A stretch of 64,000 nt of DNA, taken from NCBI RefSeq assembly GCF_042648445.1, contig NZ_JBHRYB010000003.1, positions 209,207 to 273,206 of the forward strand, written 5' to 3'. The notes under the pieces are model-generated. The model was not told the origin of the DNA and made no database searches. It saw nothing but the letters and a program-made list of their open reading frames with translations. Positions 26,675 through 35,809 of this stretch are shown in pieces. A program made the translations under genes and the position numbers. This DNA comes from Bacterioplanoides pacificum (lineage in GTDB: Bacteria > Pseudomonadota > Gammaproteobacteria > Pseudomonadales > Oceanobacteraceae). Each line of letters begins with the position of its first letter. Within the stretch, counting starts at the first letter, position 1.

Positions 26675-28573
26675 GTGGATTATCCGGTTCGGTACGATGT
26701 GATTGTGGTTGGCGGCGGGCACGCCGGTACAGAGGCAGCCCTGGCGGCGGCACGTACCGGTTGTAAAACGCTGTTGCTGACTCACAACACCGATACAGTG
26801 GGGGTGATGTCCTGTAACCCGGCCATTGGTGGTATCGGCAAAAGTCACCTGGTGAAAGAAATTGATGCCCTGGGCGGTGCCATGGCGCGTGCCACCGACC
26901 TCGCCGGCATCCAGTTCCGTACCCTCAACAGCCGTAAAGGCCCGGCGGTACGTGCCACCCGCGCCCAGGCTGACCGGGCTTTGTACCGTAGTGCGATTCG
27001 TAACATCGTTGAAAATCAGCCTAATCTGGATATCTTCCAGGCGGCCTGTGATGACCTCATTGTCCAGGGTGACGGTGTCGGCTCGACTGCCTGTGGTGTG
27101 GTGACCAATACCAATATGCGTATTCACGCCACCACTGTGGTGCTGACGGCGGGTACTTTCCTTGGCGGACTTATCCACATCGGTATGGAAAACCACAAAG
27201 GTGGCCGTGCCGGTGATCCGCCGTCGATTGCTCTGTCTGAGCGTCTGCGGGAAATGCCGTTTAACGTCGGTCGTTTAAAAACCGGTACCCCGGCGCGGAT
27301 TGATCGTCGCAGTGTTGATTTCTCCGTGATGCAGGAGCAGCCGGGTGATACACCGCTACCCGTGATGTCCTTTATGGGCTCGGTGGACGAGCACCCTGAG
27401 CAAGTGAGCTGCTATATCACTCACACCAACGAGCAGACCCACGACATCATCCGCAACAACCTCGATCGTTCACCGATGTATGCCGGTGTGATCGAAGGCG
27501 TTGGTCCACGTTATTGCCCGTCGATTGAAGATAAGGTGATGCGTTTTGCTGATAAAGACAGCCACCAGATTTTTGTTGAGCCGGAAGGCCTGAACAGCAA
27601 CGAGTTATACCCGAACGGTATTTCCACCTCGCTGCCGTTTGATGTGCAGCTGGATTTAATCCACAGCATGAAAGGTTTCGAAAACGCCCATATCACCCGT
27701 CCGGGCTATGCCATCGAATACGATTATTTTAATCCGCAGGATCTGAAGCACAGCCTGGAAACCCGATTTGTGAACAACCTGTTCTTTGCCGGTCAGATCA
27801 ACGGCACCACAGGTTACGAAGAAGCCGGTGCCCAAGGTCTGCTGGCCGGTACCAACGCGGCATTACGGGCGCTGGAAAAAGACGCCTGGGTACCACGCCG
27901 GGATCAGTCGTACATCGGGGTACTGGTCGACGACCTGATCACCATGGGCACCAAAGAACCGTACCGTATGTTCACCAGCCGCGCGGAATACCGCCTGGTG
28001 CTGCGCGAAGACAACGCCGATTTACGCCTGACGGAAGTGGGTCGTGAGTTAGGGCTGGTGGACGATGAACGCTGGGCCGCTTTCTCGGCGAAAAAAGAAG
28101 GCATCGAGCGCGAAGCCGAACGGCTGAAAACCACCTGGGTTCAGGCCGGTACTGACGAAGCGAAAAAGCTGGAGGAAATGGGTGAAGCCGCCATTGCCCG
28201 CGAATATAACCTGCACGATCTGCTGAAACGCCCGGGGCTGAACTATACACAAGTCGCTAACCTGAAAGGTGAAGCGGTGGCTGATGCCCAGATCGCTGAG
28301 CAGGTTGAAATTCAGGCCAAATACGATGGTTATATCGCCCGTCAGCTGGAAGAAATTGAGCAGCTGCGGCGTTACGAAAACACCAAACTGCCGACCGATC
28401 TGGATTACGAAGCGATTGGTGGGTTATCCAACGAGGTGAAACAGAAACTGCAAACCCTGCAGCCTGAAACACTGGGCGTGGCATCGCGCATTTCCGGCGT
28501 CACCCCGGCGGCCATCAGTCAGATTCTGATTCACCTGAAAAAGCGTAAGCTGGCTAACCAGATGACGGCGTAA
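26675..28573 (+). CDS. mnmG: tRNA uridine-5-carboxymethylaminomethyl(34) synthesis enzyme MnmG
   Basis: A 632-aa FAD-dependent partner of MnmE in wobble-uridine modification. The FAD-binding motif is DVIVVGGGHAGTEAALAAARTG, and the conserved blocks GPAVRATRAQADR, GLKTGTPAR-like GRLKTGTPARI and FAGQINGTTGYEEAGAQGLLAG are all present. It begins with GTG at 26675, at the position where homologues start. The C-terminal helical domain ends RKLANQMTA. A strong terminator follows. In Pseudomonas rsmG comes next; here rsmG is 22 kb away. Confidence 0.97.
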   Translation: MDYPVRYDVIVVGGGHAGTEAALAAARTGCKTLLLTHNTDTVGVMSCNPAIGGIGKSHLVKEIDALGGAMARATDLAGIQFRTLNSRKGPAVRATRAQADRALYRSAIRNIVENQPNLDIFQAACDDLIVQGDGVGSTACGVVTNTNMRIHATTVVLTAGTFLGGLIHIGMENHKGGRAGDPPSIALSERLREMPFNVGRLKTGTPARIDRRSVDFSVMQEQPGDTPLPVMSFMGSVDEHPEQVSCYITHTNEQTHDIIRNNLDRSPMYAGVIEGVGPRYCPSIEDKVMRFADKDSHQIFVEPEGLNSNELYPNGISTSLPFDVQLDLIHSMKGFENAHITRPGYAIEYDYFNPQDLKHSLETRFVNNLFFAGQINGTTGYEEAGAQGLLAGTNAALRALEKDAWVPRRDQSYIGVLVDDLITMGTKEPYRMFTSRAEYRLVLREDNADLRLTEVGRELGLVDDERWAAFSAKKEGIEREAERLKTTWVQAGTDEAKKLEEMGEAAIAREYNLHDLLKRPGLNYTQVANLKGEAVADAQIAEQVEIQAKYDGYIARQLEEIEQLRRYENTKLPTDLDYEAIGGLSNEVKQKLQTLQPETLGVASRISGVTPAAISQILIHLKKRKLANQMTA

Positions 28574-28598
28574 GCTGCTGAATACTTCCGTTAACTAG

Positions 28599-28627
28599 AA
28601 ACGGCCGGTTAGCCCGGCCGTTTTTTT
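28599..28627 (+). terminator. mnmG terminator
   Basis: The stem ACGGCCGG/CCGGCCGT with a 5-base loop is followed by a run of eight T, 28 bp after the mnmG stop. Confidence 0.9.
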
Positions 28628-28667
28628 GTGCAGTATAATGCTCAAAGTAGAATCTAGCCTGTGTATT

Positions 28668-28727
28668 TATGCACTATATTGCATATTTTGGTTAGAAATG
28701 CTTAACTAAGTGCAATAAAATGCACTT
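28668..28727. promoter_or_regulatory. paired operator-like palindromes upstream of hipA
   Basis: Two inverted repeats share the core TGCA-N6-TGCA: TATGCA-N6-TGCATA (28668-28685) and AAGTGCA-N6-TGCACTT (28708-28727). Their centres are 41 bp apart, near four helical turns, and the second ends 11 bp before the hipA start. They are the natural binding sites for the HTH antitoxin encoded downstream, by analogy with other autoregulated hip operons. Confidence 0.65.
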
Positions 28728-28738
28728 GGTGCTCTGTT

Positions 28739-30091
28739 ATGGAAACTCTCACCTTACAGATTTATCTGGACAACAAGTGGCGTGATGCTTGTGAACTGGC
28801 CTTTCCTGAACCACAACGAGGCCGTGTTGCTCCACTTGAACTGACTTATAAATCGGCTTATGTCGCCAGCTTTGGTAATCGTATTGAAGCACAAGTTAGT
28901 CTGGAGTTTCCGCTAGATTACTTTCCTCACCGATGTGATCGGTGGCCTGCTTTTTTGCACGATATTATGCCAATGGGTGCTGCTCGGCGCTTCTGGTTAA
29001 AGCGCAAAGCATTTCCTGTTACTGATACATTTGAGTATGACTTCCTGTTATTGAAAGAGTGCTGCGCAGCGCCTGTTGGCAACATTCGAGTCAAGGAGTC
29101 TTTTTATCGTGATGATCCTCCCACGGCACAAAGCTTTGAACTGGACGATATTCTGAAACGGGACAGCGACTTCCTCGATTATGCCAGTGAAGTTGGCGCC
29201 GGAATTGGCGGCGCTACTGGTGCAGGCGGAGAGGCTCCTAAGTTTCTGATATCTGAAAACCAGCAAGGTTATTATTTTCCTGAAGCCACTTTGGATGATG
29301 AGAAGATTTGCGCTCATTATCTGGTGAAGTTTCCGCGGAATAATGCCGCTAAGGATGATCATACCTTGCTTGAAGCTGAGGCTGTTTATTACAAGCTAGC
29401 CAGTAAGCTGGGGTTCAACACAGTTGATGTATCAGGGCTACGCTTTTTTCCGCAGGATAACGAAAAAGGAATTCAGAAGGCCTCTCTCTGGTTGCCGCGC
29501 TTTGATCGGGAAGTGATTGCGACAGATAACGGTTTTATTCAACGGAGATTCGCAATGGAATCTCTGTATTCGTTAACTGGGGTAACCGAGCCTGGTGCAA
29601 CCAGGAAGCATACTGATTATTTGCAGCGCTTAGCCGGGTGTTGGAGAGAAGCAGGTCAGGAACAACAAATCCCACCATTGTTCGCTGAATATCTGGCCCG
29701 TGATTTATTAAATGTGGTGTTGGGGAATACTGACAACCATGGCCGCAATACAGCTATCCTGAAAAAAGATAACCAGCTTGAGCTTGCACCCATCTACGAT
29801 CTGGCACCGATGTTTTTTGACTCTGAGGGCATTGTCCGAACCAGCCGCTGGTCGCAGGAAAATGAATTGGGTGGCCGTTTTAACTGGCGAAATATCTGCA
29901 CCGAAGCCGCAGAAACAGAAGAGTTGGTTGATGCAGACTTCTTGTGGCAAGCACTGCGGGATGCAGCCACAGGGCTATTGGCAATTCCGGATCTGGCCAG
30001 GGATTACGACTTCCCTGATGAACTGTTTAACCACAATAAGCTGCGTTTTGCCGAGCTGGATAAAAAACTGAAAGGTTGGGATCTGCACTGA
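28739..30091 (+). CDS. hipA: HipA-family serine/threonine kinase toxin
   Basis: A 450-aa HipA-like kinase. Such toxins phosphorylate translation factors, in E. coli glutamyl-tRNA synthetase, and cause growth arrest. The N-terminal subdomain spans about residues 1-110. ATP-binding residues lie in YLVKFPRNN, and LWLPRFDRE follows. The catalytic loop is Asp332-Asn337 (DNHGRN), and the metal-binding aspartate is Asp354 (IYDLAP). All key residues are intact, so it is probably active. Here the toxin precedes the antitoxin, the reverse of E. coli hipBA. It was inserted between mnmG and rsmG. Confidence 0.9.
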   Translation: METLTLQIYLDNKWRDACELAFPEPQRGRVAPLELTYKSAYVASFGNRIEAQVSLEFPLDYFPHRCDRWPAFLHDIMPMGAARRFWLKRKAFPVTDTFEYDFLLLKECCAAPVGNIRVKESFYRDDPPTAQSFELDDILKRDSDFLDYASEVGAGIGGATGAGGEAPKFLISENQQGYYFPEATLDDEKICAHYLVKFPRNNAAKDDHTLLEAEAVYYKLASKLGFNTVDVSGLRFFPQDNEKGIQKASLWLPRFDREVIATDNGFIQRRFAMESLYSLTGVTEPGATRKHTDYLQRLAGCWREAGQEQQIPPLFAEYLARDLLNVVLGNTDNHGRNTAILKKDNQLELAPIYDLAPMFFDSEGIVRTSRWSQENELGGRFNWRNICTEAAETEELVDADFLWQALRDAATGLLAIPDLARDYDFPDELFNHNKLRFAELDKKLKGWDLH

Positions 30092-30390
30092 TGTTAATTA
30101 AAGAAGCACCCGCCACTTATATGACGGAGCTGAGTCGGCGAGAGCTGCTCGATCAGGTTCAGCGGGAGTTTATCAACGGTGACCTGACCCTGGGGCAAAG
30201 CCTGCAAACGCTACGCAAATACATTGCTGGCCTGAAGCAGGAGGAATTTGCTGAGCTGTGTGGTATTTCGCGTCGTACTCTGGCTGCCATCGAAGCAGAT
30301 AAAGCCAACCCGACACTGAACACCATTAACCAGCTGTTTGGCATATTTGGTTTAAAGATCGCCTTAACCAGTAAGTATCCGGGCCATTAA
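30091..30390 (+). CDS. HipB-like helix-turn-helix antitoxin
   Basis: A 99-aa protein with an XRE-type HTH at about residues 42-95: LRKYIAGLKQEEFAELCGISRRTLAAIEADKANPTLNTINQLFGIFGL. The start ATG at 30091 overlaps the last base of the hipA stop (TGATG), so translation is coupled. As a HipB counterpart it should bind the kinase and the TGCA-N6-TGCA palindromes. The first 35 residues form an extra N-terminal segment. The pair is closed by a strong terminator. Confidence 0.88.
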   Translation: MLIKEAPATYMTELSRRELLDQVQREFINGDLTLGQSLQTLRKYIAGLKQEEFAELCGISRRTLAAIEADKANPTLNTINQLFGIFGLKIALTSKYPGH

Positions 30391-30420
30391 CGACCAATAA
30401 AAAACCGTACTCCGACAGAT

Positions 30421-30458
30421 ACCCGGTTTTGATGATATTGGTCAAAACCGGGTTTTTT
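30421..30458 (+). terminator. terminator of the hip operon
   Basis: A perfect 12-bp stem ACCCGGTTTTGA/TCAAAACCGGGT with a 9-base loop is followed by T5, 30 bp after the antitoxin stop. Confidence 0.93.
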
Positions 30459-30498
30459 ATGGCGTGCATACTGATGTTTTTGTATGTGATGGAGGTAG

Positions 30499-30717
30499 AT
30501 GATGAGTGGAGAACTGCAGCGGGTCAAAGAACTGTTAGCAGCGCTGGATGACGATACCAGCCAGTCACTGAACCTGGCGTATGCCGAAGACCTATTGTTA
30601 ACCGAATTGCTCAGTCGCCTGGCCCGGCGCCGTAAAACGGCGGATATCCTGCATCAGGTGCAGTACCACCTGAATAACCTGGATCAGGATGAGTTTGTGG
30701 TAACCCGCGGCTGTTAA
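30499..30717 (+). CDS. small hypothetical protein
   Basis: A 72-aa, acidic and largely helical protein (GELQRVKELLAALDDDT, LLLTELLSRLARRRKTADIL). It is preceded by GGAGG with good spacing to tandem ATG codons at 30499 and 30502. The leucine-rich heptads could form a helical hairpin or coiled coil. No family is recognised. It lies between the hip terminator and the immunity array and faces the array tail-to-tail, so it is not part of it. The codon use looks like that of the chromosomal genes. Confidence 0.55.
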   Translation: MMSGELQRVKELLAALDDDTSQSLNLAYAEDLLLTELLSRLARRRKTADILHQVQYHLNNLDQDEFVVTRGC

Positions 30718-30803
30718 TCGGTGATGGCTGTTTCGGCCGGGGATCTTCAGATAAACCTGATATTGATCACTCAGGTTTATCTTATCTTCTTTGTTTTTGT
30801 CGG

Positions 30804-31409
30804 TTAGCCAAAAGCCTCACTAATTCCCCAGTCTTTTACTTTCACAAAACGAATACCGACGGGGTTATGTTGCATTATTTCATCAACAATAATCTGGTGC
30901 ATAAAGATAAGAGATTTTTTTTCTTCCAGTCTGAATATTAATCTGTCTTCTAAAGGAATGTTATCTAGCTTTTCTTTTGATAAAACAATTTTATAAATAA
31001 TAGTCGTAAACTCAGAAACTCTTTTAAATACTGATTTTTCTTCATCCATGCAGCTTATTTTATTAAACAGGTGCATAACAACGTGATCGTTGTAACGTTT
31101 ACCCTTGTAATGTATGTAAGCAGGCATCCACTGAACCCCCGGCATGGTATGTCGCAGAGCGACATCCTTAATAACACGGTATGAAAAGGTACGTGGCAGT
31201 TCATGAAAATCAGCTATTTCATCATTTTTATAGGGTTTATCCAGTATCAGTGGATAAACATATCCGTCCTGAATTAACTCGCCGGGGATTGCAAAAGTCC
31301 CGCCATCTTTATTATTCGATAAAATATCTTCGTCAAGATCAATCATGTTGGAATGTTCATCACTATAAAGAAGATAATATTCGTCATCATAGTTACTGTA
31401 ATTGGTCAT
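30804..31409 (-). CDS. putative immunity protein, family A, copy A4
   Basis: A 201-aa cytoplasmic-type protein starting MTNYSNYDDEYYLLYSDE, with no signal peptide. It has the layout shared by all ten: an N-terminal YYLL strand, a central helix with conserved aromatic residues, LEDRLIFRLEEK, and a C-terminal IFMHQIIVDEIMQHNPVGIRFVKVKDW. This is like the Imm11/DUF1629 or Imm43 type of immunity protein, but the family is a recollection of pattern. It is the distal copy of the array, and its N-terminal segment is the same as in A3 apart from a few positions. A4 alone reads IIYKIV where the others read IIDKIV. Confidence 0.7.
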   Translation of the reverse strand: MTNYSNYDDEYYLLYSDEHSNMIDLDEDILSNNKDGGTFAIPGELIQDGYVYPLILDKPYKNDEIADFHELPRTFSYRVIKDVALRHTMPGVQWMPAYIHYKGKRYNDHVVMHLFNKISCMDEEKSVFKRVSEFTTIIYKIVLSKEKLDNIPLEDRLIFRLEEKKSLIFMHQIIVDEIMQHNPVGIRFVKVKDWGISEAFG

Positions 31410-31532
31410 TTTATTCCCTGTATTTAAGAATTAATTTTCCTATTGCCCAGTCTGTTACTCAGCTGGGCAGAATCTTTCGTCCCTGATTTGTAACCAGAAA
31501 ATACCTACTGATGAAAACAATCAAGAATCATA

Positions 31533-32153
31533 TTATTTTCTGAACTGCTTTCCGGCATACCACTCAGACATCTTATGAAATACAACGCTATCAACATCAT
31601 GTTTATTGAAAATATCGACGATCTTTTGATGAGCTATGATTGTCATTGTTTCCGTATTTGGCATGATAAATATAAGCCTGTTTTCTTCTTTTATCTGATC
31701 AAGTACATCGGTTTTTAACTTAAATTTTTCCACATCATGACCATTGCTATTTGGATTGTAATTGTCAATGATGCTCAGATCGGTATCCAGAGCATCAAGA
31801 GGTTGGTATATATTAAAAAACCAATAATCTTCATGGTAATTGCCATTGTCATCGATTACTACAGCCGGATATAGTTGAAAACCATTAATATCATACTGCT
31901 CCAGATCTTCTTTTATGTTTTCATCCACAATAAGAAAGGTAGTCCACATCATCGCCTTTCTTAAAGGCCGGTTGATGCCATGTTGTTTGTCCTTTTCTTT
32001 GTAGGCATTTTCAAAGAATAACGGCTCTCCACCATATGGGATTTCTTCAAAACGAGCTCCCATTCTGGCCTTTTTATTAAAAGGCTTCAAATACAGTGTA
32101 TTTTCATCATACTTTTTATTAACTAAATAATACTGATCTTCATATATTGTCAT
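31533..32153 (-). CDS. putative immunity protein, family B, copy B5
   Basis: A 206-aa protein starting MTIYEDQYYLVNKKYDENTLYLKPF. The family-B core is present (PLRKAMMWTTFLIVDENI, YHEDYWFFNIYQ, ENRLIFIMPNTE, IIAHQKIVDIFNKHDVDSVVFHKMSEW). Residues about 25-45 (NKKARMGARFEEIPYGG) differ from those of all other B copies, while the rest is nearly constant. It lies between C and A4. Confidence 0.7.
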   Translation of the reverse strand: MTIYEDQYYLVNKKYDENTLYLKPFNKKARMGARFEEIPYGGEPLFFENAYKEKDKQHGINRPLRKAMMWTTFLIVDENIKEDLEQYDINGFQLYPAVVIDDNGNYHEDYWFFNIYQPLDALDTDLSIIDNYNPNSNGHDVEKFKLKTDVLDQIKEENRLIFIMPNTETMTIIAHQKIVDIFNKHDVDSVVFHKMSEWYAGKQFRK

Positions 32154-32265
32154 AATTACCCTGTTGGTCCTGTATTAAAATTACTTTTTTAACTATGAAT
32201 GTTCTTTCCAGGCTGTTGTCCGATGCCACTGAATGAATCAACCCTGTGTTAACAGGGTATGCTGT

Positions 32266-32862
32266 TTAATCATCAAAAATAGAATCCAGGCTCCACTTAT
32301 TTACCGGAGTAAAGCTGGCACCCTGGAATTTATGGGACTCTAACGCATCAACCACATTCTGGTGAACGATCAGGCACGTCGGTCGTTCGGCGATATAAAA
32401 TATTTGCCGTTCCTCTTCGGGCACCTGAGCTAAACGTTCGTTGTCCAGGAAAATCCTTTCTAAGTCATATACTCTGGAGTTATCGCTTTCCTTTGATCCA
32501 TACTTAGACTTTTCCATATCTAGGCATTGAATGCGGTTATAGCACCAGATTTTATACATCATTAAATCAAATTCTTCGATGATTTCACCATGGGTGCCTT
32601 TAAGTAACTGAACTTTGTAAAGGTTAAGCTTTTCCAATTCCTTGTATACTGGCTCCGTAACGATAGGAAGACAGCCGGCAGAAAAGTGAATATCATAAAA
32701 TCTGGGTTTTTTCTTCTTGCCCCTGGTTATATAAACTTCTATCGTATGATTGATAGGAGCGGGCATATTTTTTGGAAACCTTGGTTGGATGTAACCATCA
32801 ATTCCAACCATTTTCAGGCTTGTATCCTCAAATAAAACATAATACTGTTGGTTTAAATCCAT
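32266..32862 (-). CDS. putative immunity protein, divergent family C
   Basis: A 198-aa protein starting MDLNQQYYVLFEDTSLKMVGIDGY. It keeps the common layout (YYVLFED, central YKIWCYNRIQCLDMEKS, EERQIFYIAERPTCLIVHQNVVDALE, GASFTPVNKW) but is clearly a separate family from A and B. It has a basic patch TRGKKKKPRF around residue 50. It occupies the place of a B gene in the third A-B-B unit. It ends with an acidic DSIFDD. Of the array members this one looks most like annotated Imm11/Imm43-type proteins. Confidence 0.68.
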   Translation of the reverse strand: MDLNQQYYVLFEDTSLKMVGIDGYIQPRFPKNMPAPINHTIEVYITRGKKKKPRFYDIHFSAGCLPIVTEPVYKELEKLNLYKVQLLKGTHGEIIEEFDLMMYKIWCYNRIQCLDMEKSKYGSKESDNSRVYDLERIFLDNERLAQVPEEERQIFYIAERPTCLIVHQNVVDALESHKFQGASFTPVNKWSLDSIFDD

Positions 32863-32884
32863 TTTATCACTCCTGATTTTCTAT

Positions 32885-33490
32885 TTATCCAAAGGCTTCA
32901 CTAACTCCCCAGTCTTTCGATTTTATAAAGCGAATACCGACGGGGTTATGTTGCATTATTTCATCAACAATAATCTGGTGCATAAATATAAGAGATGTCT
33001 TTTCTTCCATTATAAATATTAATCTGTCTTCTAATGGGATGTTGTCGAGCTTTTCTTTTGATAAAACAATTTTATCAATAATAGTCGTAAATTCAGAAAC
33101 CCTTTTAAATATCGAATTATCTTCATCCAGGCAGTTTATTTCATTAAACAGATGCATGATGACATGATCGTTGTAACGTTTACCCTTGTAATGGATGTAA
33201 GCAGGCATCCACTGAACTCCTGGCAGGGTATGGCGCTGAGCGACATCCTTAATAATACGGTATGAGAAGGTATAGGGTAAGTCATGAAAATCAGCTATTG
33301 CATCATTTTTATAGGGTTTATCCAGTATCAGTGGATAAACATATCCGTCCTGAATTAACTCGCCGGGGATTGCAAAAGTCCCGCCATCTTTATTATTCGA
33401 TAAAATATCTTCGTCTAAATCCACCATGATGGAATTTTCATCACTATAAAGAAGATAATATTCGTCGTCATAGTTACTGTAATTGGTCAT
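32885..33490 (-). CDS. putative immunity protein, family A, copy A3
   Basis: A 201-aa family-A copy starting MTNYSNYDDEYYLLYSDENS. It has the same EDILSNNKDGGTFAIPGEL segment as A4, but an A2-like middle part (FHDLPYTFSYRIIKDVAQRHTLPG, CLDEDNSIFKRVSEF). The mixture suggests recombination between copies. The C-terminus is RFIKSKDWGVSEAFG. Confidence 0.7.
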   Translation of the reverse strand: MTNYSNYDDEYYLLYSDENSIMVDLDEDILSNNKDGGTFAIPGELIQDGYVYPLILDKPYKNDAIADFHDLPYTFSYRIIKDVAQRHTLPGVQWMPAYIHYKGKRYNDHVIMHLFNEINCLDEDNSIFKRVSEFTTIIDKIVLSKEKLDNIPLEDRLIFIMEEKTSLIFMHQIIVDEIMQHNPVGIRFIKSKDWGVSEAFG

Positions 33491-33613
33491 TTTATTCCCT
33501 GTATTTAAGAATTAATTTTCCTATTGCCCAGCCTGTTGCTCGGCTGGGCAGAATCTGTCGTCCCTGATTTGTAACCAGAAAATACCTACTGATGAAAACA
33601 ATAAATAATCATA

Positions 33614-34234
33614 TTATTTTCTGAACTGCTTTCCGGCATACCACTCAGACATCTTATGAAATACAACGCTATCAACATCATGTTTATTGAAAATATCGAC
33701 GATCTTCTGATGAGCTATGATTGTCATTAAATCGGTATTTGGCATGATAAATATAAGCCTGTTTTCTTCTTTGATCTGATCAAGAATATCAGCTTTTAAC
33801 TTAAATTTTTCCACATCATGATATTTGTTGCTCGGGCTATAATCGTCTATTTCACTCTGATTAATATCCAGAGCATCAAGTTCTTTATATATATTAAAAA
33901 ACCAATAATCTTCATGGTAATCGCCATTATCATCGATTACTACAGCCGGATATAGTTGAAGACCATTGATGTCATATTGCTCTAAATCCTCTTTTATTTT
34001 TCCGTCAACAAGTAGATCTGTACTCCACATCATCGCCTTTCTTAAAGGCCGGCTGATGCCATTTTTTTTGTCGTTTTCTTTGTAGGCATTTTCAAAGAAT
34101 AACGGTTCTTCACCATGTGGGATCTTTTTCAAATGAAAATCCCTTTTAGCCGTATTTTTAGTGGGCTTTAAATACAATGTATTTTCATCATATTTTTTAT
34201 TAACTAAATAATACTGATCTTCATATGTTGTCAT
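33614..34234 (-). CDS. putative immunity protein, family B, copy B4
   Basis: A 206-aa family-B copy. Its variable N-terminal segment is KPTKNTAKRDFHLKKIPHGEE. It also varies in the middle (IDDYSPSNKYHDVEKF), where the other copies read NPNS. It has STDLLVDGKIKEDL instead of the STFLIVNE seen in B2/B3. The C-terminal 60 residues are the same as in other B copies except for NTDLMT. Confidence 0.7.
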   Translation of the reverse strand: MTTYEDQYYLVNKKYDENTLYLKPTKNTAKRDFHLKKIPHGEEPLFFENAYKENDKKNGISRPLRKAMMWSTDLLVDGKIKEDLEQYDINGLQLYPAVVIDDNGDYHEDYWFFNIYKELDALDINQSEIDDYSPSNKYHDVEKFKLKADILDQIKEENRLIFIMPNTDLMTIIAHQKIVDIFNKHDVDSVVFHKMSEWYAGKQFRK

Positions 34235-34374
34235 AATTACCCTGTTGGTCCTGTATTAAAATTACTTTTTTAACTATGAATGTTCTTTCCAGCCTGTTAC
34301 TCAGCTGGGCAGAATCTGTCGTCCCTGATTTGTAACCAGAAAATAGCTACTGCTGAAAACAATCAATAATCATA

Positions 34375-34995
34375 TTATTTTCTGAACTGCCTTCCGGAAT
34401 ACCACTCAGACATCTTATGAAATACAACGCTATCAACATCATGTTTATTAAAAATATCGACGATCTTTTGATGAGCTATGATTGTCAGTATTTCGGTATT
34501 TGGCATGATAAATATAAGCCTGTTTTCTTCTTTTATCTGATCAAGTACATCGGTTTTTAACTTAAATTTTTCCACATCATGACCATTGCTATTTGGATTG
34601 TAATTGTCAATGATGCTCAGATCGGTATCCAGAGCATCAAGATGTTGGTATATATTAAAAAACCAATAATCTTCGTGGTAATTGCCATTGTCATCGATTA
34701 CTACAGCCGGATATAGTTGAAAGTCATTAATATCATACTGTTCTAAATCTTTCTTGATGCTTTCATTAACAATAAGGAACGTACTCCACATCATCGCCTT
34801 TCTTAAAGGCCGGCTGATGCCATTTTTCTTGTCCTTTTCTTTAAAAGCATTTTCAAAAAATAATGGTTCTTCACCGTATGGTAATTTTTCTAAACAAATT
34901 CTCCTTTGCATTGTCTTTTCAAAAGGCGTTAAATACAGTGTATTTTCATCATACTTCTTCTTAACTAAATAATACTGGTCTTCATATATTGTCAT
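34375..34995 (-). CDS. putative immunity protein, family B, copy B3
   Basis: A 206-aa family-B copy starting MTIYEDQYYLVKKKYDENTLYLTPF. Its variable segment EKTMQRRICLEKLPYGEE matches that of B2, whereas TPFEKT matches B1. Middle and C-terminal parts are standard, with SGRQFRK at the end. It pairs with B4 as the second A-B-B unit. Confidence 0.7.
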   Translation of the reverse strand: MTIYEDQYYLVKKKYDENTLYLTPFEKTMQRRICLEKLPYGEEPLFFENAFKEKDKKNGISRPLRKAMMWSTFLIVNESIKKDLEQYDINDFQLYPAVVIDDNGNYHEDYWFFNIYQHLDALDTDLSIIDNYNPNSNGHDVEKFKLKTDVLDQIKEENRLIFIMPNTEILTIIAHQKIVDIFNKHDVDSVVFHKMSEWYSGRQFRK

Positions 34996-35079
34996 AATTT
35001 TCCTTTTGATCGGCTTGTCAGAATGTATCGTCCCTGATTGTTAAAGAACTTGGTTAATCAGTATCCTTAATTTTTCTAT

Positions 35080-35685
35080 TTACCCAAAGGCTTCACTAAC
35101 TCCCCAGTCTTTCGATTTTATAAAGCGAATACCAATAGGGTTATGTTGCATTATTTCATCAACAATAATTTGGTGCATAAATATAAGAGATTTCTTTTCT
35201 TCCATTATAAATATTAATCTGTCTTCTAATGGGATGTTGTCGAGCTTTTCTTTTGATAAAACAATTTTATCAATAATGGTCGTAAACTCAGAAACCCTTT
35301 TAAATATCGAATTATCTTCATCCAGACAGCTTATTTTATTAAATAGGTGCATGATGACATGATCGTTGTAACGTTTACCCTTGTAATGTATGTAAGCAGG
35401 CATCCACTGAACCCCTGGCAGGGTATGGCGCTGAGCGACATCCTTAATAACACGGTATGAGAAGGTATAAGGTAAATCATGAAAATCAGCTATTGCATCA
35501 TTTTTATAGGGTTTGTCCAGTAACAGCGGATAGACATATCCGTCCTGAATTAACTCCCCGAGGATTGCAAATGTCCCACCAAATTTATTGTCAGGTAAAA
35601 TATCTTCGTCTAAATCCACCATGATGGAATTTTCATCACTATAAAGAAGATAATATTCGTCGTCATAGTTACTGTAATGGATCAT
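35080..35685 (-). CDS. putative immunity protein, family A, copy A2
   Basis: A 201-aa family-A copy starting MIHYSNYDDEYYLLYSDENS. Its variable segment is EDILPDNKFGGTFAILGEL. The middle (FHDLPYTFSYRVIKDVAQRHTLPG) is like A3. The leader differs slightly from A3 and A4, and the region upstream of it matches that of the other A genes. Confidence 0.7.
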   Translation of the reverse strand: MIHYSNYDDEYYLLYSDENSIMVDLDEDILPDNKFGGTFAILGELIQDGYVYPLLLDKPYKNDAIADFHDLPYTFSYRVIKDVAQRHTLPGVQWMPAYIHYKGKRYNDHVIMHLFNKISCLDEDNSIFKRVSEFTTIIDKIVLSKEKLDNIPLEDRLIFIMEEKKSLIFMHQIIVDEIMQHNPIGIRFIKSKDWGVSEAFG

Positions 35686-35809
35686 TTTTGTTCCCTGTAT
35701 TTAAAAATTAATTTTCCGGTTGCCCAGTCTGTTACTCAGCTGGTCAGAATCTGTCGTCCCTGATTTGTAACCAGAAAATAGCTACTGATGAAAACAATAA
35801 ATAATCATA

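Noticed and set aside
26462..27196. Minus-strand 244-codon frame over the mnmG start
   Set aside because: It is antisense to conserved mnmG codons, and its translation resembles no protein.
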